Shown here one piece after another: positions 25,335 to 39,801 of a stretch of DNA of 43,373 bases. This stretch comes from Phaeoceros laevis. Lineage: Eukaryota; Anthocerotophyta; Anthocerotopsida; Notothyladales. Below the pieces are notes generated by a model. It had not been told where the DNA came from and made no database searches. It saw nothing but the letters and a program-made list of their open reading frames with translations. The stretch covers positions 167,601 through 210,973 of the forward strand of contig JBNGIQ010009029.1 of NCBI GenBank assembly GCA_049999765.1, written 5' to 3'. The translations under genes and the position numbers were made by a program. The stretch's first letter is position 1. The number at the start of each line of letters is the position of its first letter.

Positions 25335-27231
25335 ATGTGGAAGATTCTTCAGGATGAGAGGACCCGAAGTTTGTTCCTGGTCAACTTGGCAGCCATCATG
25401 GAGAGGGCAGACGAGGCTTTGCTGCCTTCTGTGTATAAGGAGCTGGGCATAGCGTTGCATGCTTCTCCTTTGCAGTTGGGATCCCTTACATTCGTGAGAT
25501 CCCTCACTCAATGCCTCTGTTTCCCACTGGCTGCTTACCTTGCAGTCTATCACAACCGTGCAAGTGTGATTGCTTTCGGTGCAATTCTTTGGGCGGCTGC
25601 TACTTTCCTTGTGGGCGTTTCCACTACGTTTATGGAGGTATGCCGGGACCTTCCACGCGTCGTGTATGTATTTTCCTTCTGTGCTCGTAGATGAGCTCCA
25701 TGGAAATTGTGGATGCAGGTGGCACTTTCCAGGGCATTCAATGGTGTGGGATTGGCAGTGGTTATTCCAGCTATACAGTCCTTGATAGCCGATTCCACAG
25801 AAGATGACACTCGTGGAACTGCATTTGGATGGTTGTCGGTGACTAGCAGCCTTGGTTCAATTCTTGGCGGGGCAGTAGCTCTTTTATTGGCAGAACATAC
25901 AACTGTGCTCGGTATTGCTGGGTGGAGGGTATCCTTTCACCTTGTGGCTATCATTAGTGTTGTAGTTGCCTACCTTGTGTACAAGTACAGCGTTGATCCC
26001 CGAATGCACGATTACGAGTAAGCATTGCACCTCGGTTTTTTGGCTTCTGAAGTTGCAAGTTGCAGGCATCAACTAGCTGATAGGCTTGAGTAGCTCCTTT
26101 AATTTGTTCCATTCTTCCAGGTGAGGTGTATTGAGATAAAATAATCTGCATTTGGGATTTAATATGTCCACATTTTGTGTTCGCATCAACGTACAGGAGC
26201 AGAACGGAGGCGAAAGGTGTTACTCTTGCATGGACAGGCTTCAAGGAGATGCTGAAGGAGGCACGGCTGGTCATAGGCATACGGACATTTCAAATTATAG
26301 TGGCACAAGGAGTTGCGGGAACTTTTGCATGGGGAGCTCTAGCTTTTGCTCCCCTTTGGTTGGAGCTCGTAGGCTTCTCTCACAAGATGACAGCGGTGCT
26401 TTTGGGTATATGGACAGTAGCCACATCCTTCGGGGCACTTTTTGGTGGTAAAATGGGAGATTACCTCTCTACGCGTATGCCTAACACAGGCAGAATCATG
26501 CTGTCACAAATCAGTTCTGGTGTTGGGGTGCCCCTTGCAGGACTCCTACTCCTGGGGCTCCCAGATGATCCGTCCACTTGGTTGTCGCACGGTTTAGTGC
26601 TGACAATCATGGGGTTTTTTATAACTTGGAATGCGGCAGCCACAAACAAGTACGGTTACCGGACACACATCTCTTATTGTTTCAGGTGCTGCTTTGGTAC
26701 GTGCAGCTTTGTTACGAGGCATAATGGTGGTCATGGTTTTGCAGCCCGATTTTTGCAGAGATTGTACCGGAGAGGGCCAGGACCAACGTTTACGCTCTGG
26801 ACAGGTCGTTCGAGAGCTTGCTTGCAGCTTTTGCTCCACCAGTTGTGGGTTACTTGGCGGAGAAGTTTTTCGGATATGTGGCACCTCCTGTAGGTGCTGG
26901 TTTACAACGAGAGGTGGCAACGGATAGGAAAAATGCTCTTTCTCTGGCTCATGCTCTCTATGCGTGCATTGGGATTCCCCTCTCAATCTGTTGTGTGATT
27001 TACAGCCTAGTCTATTGCACCTATCCACGGGATCGCGAGCGAGCACGGATGCAATCTCGGCTTGGTCAGGATGTAGAAAATTCTGCTGGGCACATCAGAT
27101 TAGAGAGTGTCGTTTTTGACGAGGACGCTGATAGTCTGCCTGAGGCAGTCACAGAGCCCGGGACCTCCAAAAGCAAACAACAAAACCCACCGGATGAAAC
27201 TGCCCTGATGTTACCCAAAAATGTAAAGTAA
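25335..27231 (+). CDS. Major facilitator superfamily transporter (UNE2/At1g78130-like), 4 exons
   Basis: Plant MFS carrier resembling Arabidopsis At1g78130 (UNE2) and relatives; substrate unknown. Exons: 25335-25637, 25719-26017, 26197-26649, 26745-27231, giving 513 residues. The N-terminus carries the family string RTRSLFLVNLAAIMERADEA; the first half continues with YLAVYHNRASVIAFGAILWA and SRAFNGVGLAVVIPAIQSL-ADST. The second half includes FGGKMGDYLSTRMP, the MFS loop motif between TM8 and TM9, then NNPIFAEIVPERARTNVYAL. The protein is predicted to have about 12 membrane segments. The first ATG of the frame at 25335 was chosen. The NNP codon spans the intron 3 junction and supports that splice. 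The acidic, hydrophilic C-terminal tail is not conserved. It is convergent with the mannosidase gene, 308 bp apart. Confidence 0.9.
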
Positions 27232-27539
27232 CGGCTTACGTCCATCTTATCAATGGGTTACTTTTCCGCAAAGTGCGAAGGGACTTCGGCATCCCAAGAT
27301 TCGCACATGGCCAGTCTGTTGCGTTGTCTGCACTATAAACTTCAAAAACATCATGCCGCCCCTCAAAACAATGTGACCTCTGGGAAGACCAAAGACCAAT
27401 CGACTGACCAGACATGTCAATAGGAGGAACATCGGCGAAAAAACCAATAGGTTGCTTCACCTTAGCAGCATTCCTCTACTAACTTATGGTGATAGCAAAA
27501 TGTGTGCCTGCAGGCAACAACATCTTTCAACACATTCTC

Positions 27540-30849
<3,310 letters not shown>

Positions 30850-32950
30850 GATCTGTAATTTGGCCTAAACTCCTATGCCTCCGGCACCCAATTAGCACCA
30901 ATCCTCCGGGCCCAATCTGCGGTCCATGCCTGTCTCGCCGCCACACAACTGTTGCCGAAAGCACAGCACAGGTGCACACAGTTGGCGGAGCTGAGTGCCC
31001 GCAGATCTGAGGGCAATCTTTCGGGAGGCCGTACCTGGCATCCGATTGCACATTCACACTGAAAGGGTATGGCGAAGCAGAGCCATTGTACAAGATTCCG
31101 TCAGAACACACACACTCCCCAAAGCGCAAATGGGAAAGCTGCAGCGGCAACATCAACAGGGCAGTTTCCTGGGTCAGCCCTCGGCACTCGACTGACAGGA
31201 CACTAAACGGGTCTTAGTTTTTGTCGTGGTTGCTTGACACTGTCAGGCCGGAGACTGCGGCCATTGAGGATTTTGCGCTCTGAGGGAGCACCTAAGTGGA
31301 TTTGATGTGTCCGCGTACAAAGTCTCATCGGTCAATACTCAATAGACTACACTGACTCACTGAGAGTTCGGTGAAGGTACCGCGTTACAACACACCCCCT
31401 GTAGTCTAATGACATGTAGCATTGTACTGTAGTTAATACCCTGGTCAAAGAGGGGCGCCGCATGGTCTTTGGTTGTATGTAACATGTATGTGTATGTCGG
31501 TTACCGTCGCGGGCCTCGCGGCCATGCGGCTGTGGACAGCAACAACTCTATTATAGAGTCTTTCGACGTCGGTCTGCTGGCTTGCCTAAATGGCCGTGAT
31601 AGAACCCGTGAGAGAGATTGTGTGTCTTTTAACGTGCTTGGCCGGTGCGTCCTGGATGTAGCACGGCACCTATCCAGCGGTGCACCTCTCCTTGTGGACA
31701 TCCTGGGGCCAACACCATAACTGGGATTCAGGGACCGAGGCAAGAGGGCGTCGATGTATTCAGCAGCTACTGTCCCAAGGGAGAGAGGGATTTTCAGGAG
31801 TCAATCTCTCAAGAAACAACTAAGAACTTGAAGGACATGCTGGGGCAGCAGGAGTCCACCCAAAACTTCACAACAGTCTTTAACTTAATTTTCTTTCTGC
31901 GCAACTCCCGCCTGTTCTTCCTCCCGGTAATTTAGGGACCCTTTTTACTCCAAGTAATTTTGAGAGTTTATCCGCACGCTTCAGTTGTTACAGCCCAACT
32001 TGAAGGTATACATGTCACATGCATATGGGAGGCCAAATGATAGTTTGCAAGCGGCGAAATCTGACACAAGTTGCAAACTATCATTTCAAGTTGGTCTACC
32101 ATGTTTGTCTGACCATGTTGGATCAACACCGAAGTCATGCTGGCAACCCATGCTTACCCTTGAAAAAAAATCCAGCTTCGGGTCCTTGGCTACTACCGGA
32201 GGCTACTAACTCGGAGCTCGCTGGTGACGCAACAAGAGGCCACATGTGGAGAAACCATCGGTTCTGTCAACACTCACCTACAATGCCACGTGGAAAATGG
32301 GCACAAAACTCGGCAGAACTTAAGCCGGATGGGAATGAATTGAAGTCTAGATTGGAGTCCGGCCAAAGCTTGTGGCCACGGGCATGCACCATCAAACAGG
32401 CAATGTGGCACGCTCGCGAGTCACCCTCCTTCCGCACATTAATAATGAAGTACGTGAACCTGAGCGACAGGACGACGCTAGTACAAGGCCGACACCATCA
32501 AGCCATGGCAACCGGCGACGAAGGGAAATTCTCGCGAGCCGATTGCGATGAAATGTGAGAGATCACTCTGAAGGACGCATGTACTACAGGTAACATGTAC
32601 AAGAGTGCGAGCAGGTCTGTACCACCTGGAAGCTCAGAATGTCGGCATCGTGCTGTATAAGAGATCAAGAGCTCTTATGCCTGCCTGTTACCGGTTATGT
32701 TTTCAAAAGATTTTATTAAACGCCCCCATAGTAGGTGAATCCACAAGGCATAAAATGAAGTGTTGGTTCACCAAAATCTGAGTTTATTCTCAGACAACTT
32801 CCCCAAGGGCTGCTGTCCTAATTACATGGTGGCCTCTCCTTGTCATCACACGGACTTGTGGTCGGTCCCTGTGATGAGATGGATTAGTGTGCTCCACAAG
32901 GCTACAAGCAGCTCAACAGGCGCTTCAGCTCTCGACAGCCGCAATCCAAG
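30850..32950. other. Interval between mannosidase start and GCR1 3' end
   Basis: It should contain the mannosidase promoter/leader next to 30849 and the GCR1 3' untranslated region near 32950. A plus-strand open frame at 32019-32558 (179 codons) shows no known domain and starts inside an inverted repeat; it was not accepted as a gene. Nothing else is recognised. Confidence 0.35.
31995..32094. repeat. Nested inverted repeats
   Basis: The 16-mer AAATGATAGTTTGCAA (32035-32050) is perfectly complementary to 32071-32086 across a 20-bp loop. Outside it, CCAACTTGAA (31995-32004) pairs with TTCAAGTTGG (32085-32094), but the unequal spacing (30 bp on the left, none on the right) excludes a uniform miRNA-like stem. 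Confidence 0.8.
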
Positions 32951-34774
32951 TTAGCTTTTTGGAGTTTCATGCACTTGAAGAGACACCATCTCTCCCTCGC
33001 CAAAATCCTGATCTAGCTGCGTGAATCCTGCCTGCCACCACCGTAACTTTTCAGGCCACCACCTGCAAACAAGGACGACCACTGCATCACAACGGAGAAC
33101 CCAAAAGCAACACACTTCCTGCTCCAATAAGGTGCCTATGCATCTCATTTATGCTGTAGTTGTAACAAATCACACGAGCCAGTGAACTCACAGGTCAAAT
33201 TTTTCTTGTAGAGTGCGCCGAACAGATGCGTTCAGCCCGTACGCAATAGAGTTGAAGAGTCCCTGCACCAGGACATGCACAAAAATCTGTTCACAGCACT
33301 GGTGAAAAACACGCAGACCTTCTGCAAACAGCAAATGCCAGAGCTTACCATGAGGGCCGACGTACTGATATGAAGGCAATATAGCCAGAAAAGTCTTTGA
33401 TGAGGCTTGACGAAATCATGAACTCGGTTGATTGTGCCAAATGTCCAAGAACCAATCAGAATCAATGGATAGTAACCCCACCTGTTCATAGCCTGGTACC
33501 AACACCAGTCCATCATCAAAAACAACACCAACACACGTCTTTGGCAGAAACAATGACTTATTGGCACCCTGAACACTGACCTTCATGTCAGCACGAACCT
33601 CAACTTGCCTCTGCCGTTCCGACATACCAGCTGCCATCTGCAATTGACATCCACAGCACAGCACTCACTCATTTGGAAGCAAAATCCTAAACCCCATACC
33701 ATCAGATTTTAGCCTCAAGAATCTTCCCCGAGGAATGGTATGAAATATGTTTGAACATCTGCTTACTCGAGTTGCATGGTTTATCATCCGGATCACTTGA
33801 AAGTAGACCGTCCCATTAAACAGAATAGCTCCCCAGAGGGGCAGATAAAACGTGATGAACCGAAGGACCTATTCACACACAAGCAATGGCATTTCAGAGC
33901 CATATGGCATACCCACAGTTTTGGATTCCTACGTGCGGCCAAACAGAACCATTACCTTTCCTGTAGTGGTTTCGGTCCTCACCCAGCACCAAGCACCAGC
34001 TGGCCCGTAATCATTGGCAATAGATGGTATGATTGTCATCACCAATGAGGTCACTGGCGAAATGCAATTATCGCTAACCATCAGAGGCTTGAACACACAT
34101 ATAGGGATCACCGTTCAGCACTCATGCAACCAGTACGTAGGACTTCCTAGACTTGGCGAAACCTAGACATACCCCAGACATACAAGTGATAGATGTGGCC
34201 CAGGTCCTCCACATCAGTCTTGTGCCTAACAACAGTCCGATGTAGGGTGAAAGCTATTGTTGTAGTCCACAGAAACGATGCAACTGAAAAGAACTGCGTT
34301 GTGTAGCCTTGCACAGTGCAGAAAAATCCCTCCCCCGGATCACTGCCACACTGCCAAACAGATTAACCCCAGAAGTGCAGACACATCACCTACACCTCAT
34401 CAAACACCACAGTTTTTGGCCCTTCCAATGACTCTTGACAGCCAAATAGTGTAGTGTAGTGCTGGCTGCAAGGCTTACCCAAGCAGATTGACCAGGCTGG
34501 CGAGCATATCCTGCGGAGCGCACAGTTTTTAGCCAAGTCTCTGGCACGCAGAGGGTTCGCATCCTCTGAGGTTACGAAGGCAAGAAAAGGAGACACAGGT
34601 ACGAAGGCTTACAGAGAGAGCAAGGTAGAACACCAATTGGAAAGAAAATTTTCGCAACTCTTTGAAGCAGAGGTAACACAGTACAATAAAGGCCGACCCT
34701 ATGAAGGAGAGCACAGATGCTCCGACATTGATGTGAGTCAGAGCTCGGGTCTGAGCTTCCGTCAACCCCTCCAT
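32951..34774 (-). CDS. GCR1: GCR1, seven-transmembrane cAMP-receptor-like protein, 9 exons
   Basis: Plant homologue of slime-mould cAMP receptors, a candidate G-protein coupled receptor in the plasma membrane; its ligand and coupling are debated. Exons in transcript order: 34774-34613, 34510-34479, 34342-34173, 34053-33956, 33868-33767, 33637-33581, 33492-33349, 33262-33192, 33062-32951; 315 residues versus 326 in Arabidopsis. Diagnostic stretches: INVGASVLSFIGSAFIVLCY (TM1), KELRKFSFQLVFYLALSDML, GDPGEGFFCTVQGY, SVASFLWTTTIAFTLHRTVV, GAWCWVRTE, FYLPLWGAILFNG, NRWGYYPLILIGSWTFGTIN, GLFNSIAYGLNASVRR and the conserved end EMVSL. The start was chosen at the ATG 34774 because MEGLTEAQTRALTHIN aligns with the family start; the frame upstream has no other ATG. 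A 32-bp second exon is present. All introns are GT-AG. Confidence 0.93.
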
Positions 34775-35643
34775 CCTGCCTACCGCGAGTCTTCCCCGAG
34801 CCAAATTAGCAAATTCTTCACAGCTCAAGGAGTGCTGTGATCAGCGATCCTATTCTAATAGATCCAAGCAAAAGCGCACATACTGCAGGCCCTGGACACT
34901 TTCTTGCTGGCGAACAAGTCATTGCTCTAAAAGACCTGTCATTTGTGCAACGAGGACGGTGAATCAGTGGGCGATTACATTCACAACTCGAGATTCAAGG
35001 TCGCATCTCGCATCAGATGGAACTTGGAGCAAACTGACCACAGATGCCGCATCAGAAGGGCGAAAGGGACTCAGACCTAGAGATACAGCAGGCACGTCTT
35101 CAGTCAAATCATTTCCGATACTTGTCTGCCTCCAAACCGCAGATAACCCAGGCAAGCAGAGGAGCAAGATACACATAATTCCAGCTTCCGCATCTTCAAA
35201 TCCGGACTCTCAGCGGTGACAGAGTAGGCAGCGGGGACGACCACTATGCAGGTTCGCAGCCAACTAATAGCACCTACATTCCCGCGCTTCCTGCATCCAC
35301 AAGCTCCTGGATGGCCGCGGACTTTTTACTCAGGGTTCACGACACTCCACTGCAGAACACTTGAATAGCGACGACACCTCGCAGTCTCCAGCTTGGCTAC
35401 CACTGTCTTACCTGCTTGGCTTCATCCAGGCTCCCAACTTCACAAGCTAGGCAGCGATTAAGAAGATCATCTCCCGAAAAACTTCCCCGTTGGGTCGTGG
35501 CAGTGTTAGTTAGCTAGCTAGTAGTCTACTTACATGCGACGGGATGCCACACACAACAGAAGAAACTGCTGACCGAATGCATATACAGGCGTGCCGGCTG
35601 GAATTGACTGAATTTTGGCCGTATCGGACCAGTGGGGGCCTTG
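34775..35643. promoter_or_regulatory. Shared divergent promoter region of GCR1 and CCS
   Basis: 869 bp separate the start codons of GCR1 (minus) and CCS (plus), so both promoters and leaders must lie here, barring upstream non-coding exons. I did not recognise a CpG-type or TATA motif that can be assigned with confidence, and saw no GTAC copper-response core. Confidence 0.5.
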
Positions 35644-37324
35644 ATGGCAGTGCTCAAACTGTTCCGCGGAGCTGCTGTGCTGCCCGGTGTTGCGGCTGCT
35701 GCTTCCTGTTGCTCATCAGAGATACGTTGCTCGCAGCGTGTTGAGTAAGTCCCCTCTTGCCTTATTCTCTGTTGCTGACTGACGCGTTTTCTAAACAGGG
35801 CACGACACCCTAGTTTGCTGCTGTACTCCGTGCGGAAATTTCCAGCCAGTGAAGACCTGTGGCAACTGACATCCAGAAACCTGGTGGACATGATACGAGC
35901 GTCTGCAGGTCCAGGTCTTCCCCGGGTGCGTTGCGGTGGTGGAGCTTGAACTTAAGTAGAAGTACAGCTTGTAAGTCTCGCTGGAGAGGCGTGCGCTGCG
36001 CTCTGGCGGAAGGGATGGCCGTGGATTTAGTCCCGGAGGCATCCACTTCACAAGTGTGTATCAGACCCCTGAAAATCTTGGTTGCGTAGCATGATTGCCT
36101 GATGTTCTTCCCGCAGCATTTGCGATCATGTCGTTCTGCATCTAGTTAGCCAGCTGATAAGTTACTGGCCAGCTGATAAGTTTAATCACCTGTTCTTGTC
36201 TGACGGCTCGGTGTCCTACGCCAGGTAAATGGTGGACTACTTCCGGAGCTCCTGGTGAGCTTACACCGCAAATGTGCCTTTTTCATCTGGTTGGTCCTGC
36301 ACAGAGCTGTAGACTACTTCGAGAGTGCCGGCCCCACTGTATTCTCTGTTACTTTTGCAGACCGAGTTCATGGTAGACATGAAATGTGAAGGGTGTGTAA
36401 AATCGGTCAGAAACAAGCTGGAGCCATTGGTTGGTGGGTATGCGTTTGTTCATGACTCGTGAATTCGGAGGAATTGCTACTTGTTCGCAGAGAGTTTCTG
36501 ATACAGGTTAGATGCAGGGGTGAAGTCTGTGGATGTGGACTTAGCCAACCAGGTGGTTAAGGTGTTCGGATCAGCAACTCTTAAAAGTCTGACTACAGCT
36601 CTGGAGCAGTCAGGCCGCAAGGCTAGACTGATTGGCCAGGGTTTGCCAGAGCGTAAGTGCCGCTGTGCAAACACATAGCCTACATGTAAGCAAGAGCCTT
36701 TTAGGGCTGGCTTAACCTTATGCTGAAACTCTTGGTTATTCCCTGCAGGATTTGCAATTTCTGCAGCCGTAGCGGAATTTAAAGGTCCACAAATCCATGG
36801 AGTTGTGCGATTCGGCCAAGTAAGCATGGAGCAGGCGAGGTTTGAGGCTTCCTTCTCAGGTCTTTCTCCAGGGCCTCATGCGTTGTCCATCAACTTGTAT
36901 GGCGATTTGAGGGGGGGAGCAGCTACTACTGGTCCTGTTTACAACCCCACCGAAACCAGTGAGGTATTTGTCGATTTCGCTTCTATCCTCGTGCTTCAAT
37001 TCTGAAGGCCGAGGTCTGGCTTTTCTTTTGGTTGTTCACATCTTTCTTGCCTATTGGATGCAGCATCCTTTGGGCGATCTGGGAGTATTGCAGGTGAACG
37101 AAAAAGGAGAGGTTGATGTTTCGGGAACTAAATCCGGGCTTAACGTAGGAGATTTGATAGGCAGGGCGCTGGTCGTGTATGATGACCAAGATAAGTCCAA
37201 GCATGGCATAGCTGCAGCCGTGATTGCAAGAAGTGCAGGAGTCGGGGAAAATTACAAGAAGCTGTGCACTTGTGATGGAACTGTAATTTGGGAATCATCG
37301 AGCAGTGATTACGTGAAGGGGTAA
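35644..37324 (+). CDS. CCS: Copper chaperone for superoxide dismutase, plastid-type, 8 exons
   Basis: Delivers copper to Cu/Zn superoxide dismutase. Best model: 35644-35744, 35799-35925, 35976-36053, 36225-36254, 36361-36437, 36507-36652, 36749-36963, 37064-37324; 344 residues (Arabidopsis CCS1: 320). Exons 5-8 are firm; the first three encode an alanine/arginine/serine-rich leader with a plausible stromal cleavage context (GVRCALAEG) just before MAVDLVPEA, which would make this a chloroplast form. Domain I has MKCEGC (copper CxxC) within EFMVDMKCEGCVKSV; domain II has the SOD-like run VAEFKGPQIHGVVRFGQVSM and NLYGDL; domain III ends with KLCTCDGTVIWE (CxC). Exon 4 is only 30 bp. The exon 2/3 junction has several possible donors (35911, 35917, 35926) and acceptors (tacag or taag), so the leader is approximate, and a shorter cytosolic form could start at 36015. 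Confidence 0.88.
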
Positions 37325-37520
37325 ATGTACATGTCTCTGTTGTAACTATGCAAACTTCTCCTACTTTTGACTTAATACACTTTTCCGTTTTGATGGAACA
37401 TGATCTTTAACCTTAAAGGACCAATTGGTCATCCCAAGCCGTTCATGATCATTTGGAGCACCATTCTATATTAATATATACAACTAATATTTCCCAGTCG
37501 AGTTCGACGGCAATCACCGG

Positions 37521-37731
37521 TCCATCCACCCATCCCATCCAGTCCACCCATCCATCGCATCCATCCCATCCAGTCCGCCCATCCATCCCATCCACCCCAT
37601 CCATCCCCTGCATCCCCATCCATCCCCATCCATCTCCATCCATCTCCATCCATCCCATCCATTCCATCCATCCCCATCCATTTAGAACCCTAAATCATCC
37701 ATCCCCATGCCCATCCATCCATCCATCCATG
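37521..37731. repeat. CCAT minisatellite
   Basis: About 200 bp of CCATC/CCATCCC units with interruptions, including a short break near 37681 that carries CCCTAAA once. It opens repeat-only frames on both strands that are not genes. Confidence 0.9.
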
Positions 37732-37844
37732 GATACAAACCCTTAAAATTAAACCTTATATCTTTAAATTGTTGAACTCTTAAAACCCATAAACCCTTAG
37801 TATAAAGGGAATATAAACAATTTGAACCATTGGGTCTTTGAACT

Positions 37845-38080
37845 GGAGTAGGTCACATGGTTGGTTCTTTCAATAGGATGGGTAGGTCGTGGGTTCAATT
37901 CCTGGCTATCACTTTATTTTACCGTGCGCAGCGTGCACTCACGGTACCTCTCGCGCTCAGGCTCACGCGTGCAACACTCATATCCCCATGTCCTTCGCAT
38001 GGGATTAAAGTGAGAGCATGTCACAGCCCCATAAAACACGTAGAGAGAGCATGTCACATACAAGCACACATTTTTTTTTA
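37845..38080 (+). mobile_element. Candidate tRNA-derived SINE, copy 1
   Basis: GGGTTCAATTCC (37891-37902) looks like a Pol III B box, preceded by GGTAGGTCGTGG and a possible A box near 37850. A body ending ATCCCCATGTCCTTCGCATG and a T9 run at about 38071 follow. Similar order of motifs is seen in copy 2. The A box is weak, and no flanking target duplication was confirmed. Confidence 0.35.
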
Positions 38081-38814
38081 TAATATAGGATGTATATACC
38101 ATTGGATTCCTCTCCTCTCTCCATATCTCCTAGCAGATTTAATTTCTTACCTCTAGAGGTCTCCACTGCACCTAAAGTCCTACGGCATACTCCAGACGCT
38201 GCCACTATGCTTGGTCATTGCAAAAAGGTAAGAGAGACAAAAGCTAGGCACAAAAAGCAGACACCTCATCGCAAAGCTGATCGGACCGAGGTCGCTTAAC
38301 TGTGGAGTTCTCTTTGATTTCGGGTTGAGAGGTCGGGGCGTTGATTTCGGGCTAAGAGGTTGGGACGCCGATGCACGGATGCAAAGAATTCAACATTGTA
38401 CCTAGCTAATTAACATCGCACCTACACGGCGCGGCGGGGGGCATGGGCATGAGGCCGGGGGCTTGGGAATATGGATGTGGAGGTTGGGGTTGGGAGCATG
38501 CGCATGGGCCACGTCCACGGGGACTTTGAGAACCATGGGACAAATGTTCACAAGTACAATTGAAATAAGTGTAAAATGATGTAAAGGACCGACCTAAGCA
38601 ACTTCTTGTCTCTTATCTTCAACTTCTTATCTCCATGGGCATAGGCAGGGGGTGGAAAGCATATGAATGATGAATGAATGGTTTATTAACAGTCTCGGCG
38701 TGTGCCGCGCCAACCGTGTGGCAAGTCAACCGCGGCCCCGACTCGATCTACGGACCCTGAGTTGCCTTTTAGTGTGTTAGTGTCTACCTTGGGTCAGTGT
38801 CTACTTCTCGTTTG

Positions 38815-38978
38815 CTTACCCAAAAGCCCACCCACCCTCCTACCCCAGGTTGGAGGGTTTAGGGCTTCTTTGGGTAAGGCCGAGGAGAGGGGTTGAGGCT
38901 ATCTCTCCTCCTGCTTACCTAAGGGCCCACCCCGCCTTCCTACCTCAGGCAGGAGGGTGTAGGGCTGCCTTAGGTAAG
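38815..38978. repeat. Two tandem hairpin units
   Basis: Unit 1 (38815-38878) starts CTTACCCAAAAGCCC and ends GGGCTTCTTTGGGTAAG. Unit 2 (38914-38978) starts CTTACCTAAGGGCCC and ends GGGCTGCCTTAGGTAAG. In both the ends pair with each other, and the inner CCCTCC...GGAGGG-type parts pair as well. They are related copies 99 bp apart. Confidence 0.75.
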
Positions 38979-39320
38979 ATCAAGAAGAGAGGGGATACTG
39001 GCGGCATTGTTTAGGGGTTGTAAGACATGACATCCGGTAAGCAGAGGAGAGTGCTCTAGTCTACTGGCCATCGGGGGATGTGGTAGGCGCGGGAAGGTGT
39101 CCAGAGGGGGATGGTATGGGTGGGCATGTTCCATCAGGTATCCCGCCGGGAGATTGAAATCCTAAGGTTTCTCATCTCGGTCCAGGGTTCTTACTTTTGT
39201 GAGATCTAGCACTTCTTCCTGCATGAGTATGCTTGCAGTCTAATCTTTGAGGGAAGGTTGAGAAGGTTTTGAGTCTAGTAGACCGTGTTAAGCGTGTGTG
39301 TTTTTTAAGGATTAGTATGG

Positions 39321-39801
39321 TTGCTTCAGAAGCTGGCAGGTCTGTTGGTGATCTTGTGGGGATGGATGTCTGTCGGACATGTCCATGTATTGTGGCGGAG
39401 TGGGGACGGCTTCGATGGTCGTTTTACAGTATACCGCAATCGTAGCAACATTTGGCTGCCTTATGACGACTTCAGTTGCTTTCTCAGATGCTGTGACGAG
39501 GATTGTTTGAAGGATACATTGTTTCGAGAAAACTGGGTGGTATTCTCCTTACAGGATGTGATTAATTGCAGGGTGTGATTATCTGGTTGGGCGGAGGGAT
39601 TGATTGTATGCTAGAGGTTTTCCACGGTTCCTACAAACATGAATTTCTCAGTTCCTGCGGTGAAGATTTCTCACTTTGCTTGTAGGTGATGAAGGTGAGG
39701 TTCAGGTCGCGAGGTGCAGGTTTGATGATTGCGCTCTGTCAAGCTTCCGTCCAAGTCTTATGAAACTAGGGCCGGCAGCCTGATGGCAAGTCATTTAGGA
39801 C
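39321..39801 (+). other. Unassigned stretch before the broken nuclease-like gene
   Basis: An 85-codon frame at 39321-39578 has no motif that I can name. It may be a 5' piece of the degraded gene that follows, or chance. Confidence 0.2.

Larger units (their letters stand above)
37325..39320. other. Repeat-rich intergenic region
   Basis: After the CCS stop codon the sequence holds a CCAT array, a tRNA-like SINE candidate and two tandem hairpins, listed separately. No protein frame with recognisable motifs was found. Confidence 0.4.

Noticed and set aside
32019-32558. 179-codon plus-strand frame
   Set aside because: No known motif, starts inside an inverted repeat, and low-complexity free but unrelated to any family that I can name.
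37681-37700. Telomere-type CCCTAAA motif
   Set aside because: Only a single copy inside the CCAT array, so no interstitial telomere.
37449-37746. Ser/Pro/His/Ile-rich and Gly/Met/Asp/Trp-rich frames
   Set aside because: They are translations of the CCAT array on the two strands.
37881-37910. True tRNA gene at the GGGTTCAATTCC motif
   Set aside because: No acceptor stem or anticodon arm can be folded around it; only the B-box-like part is present.
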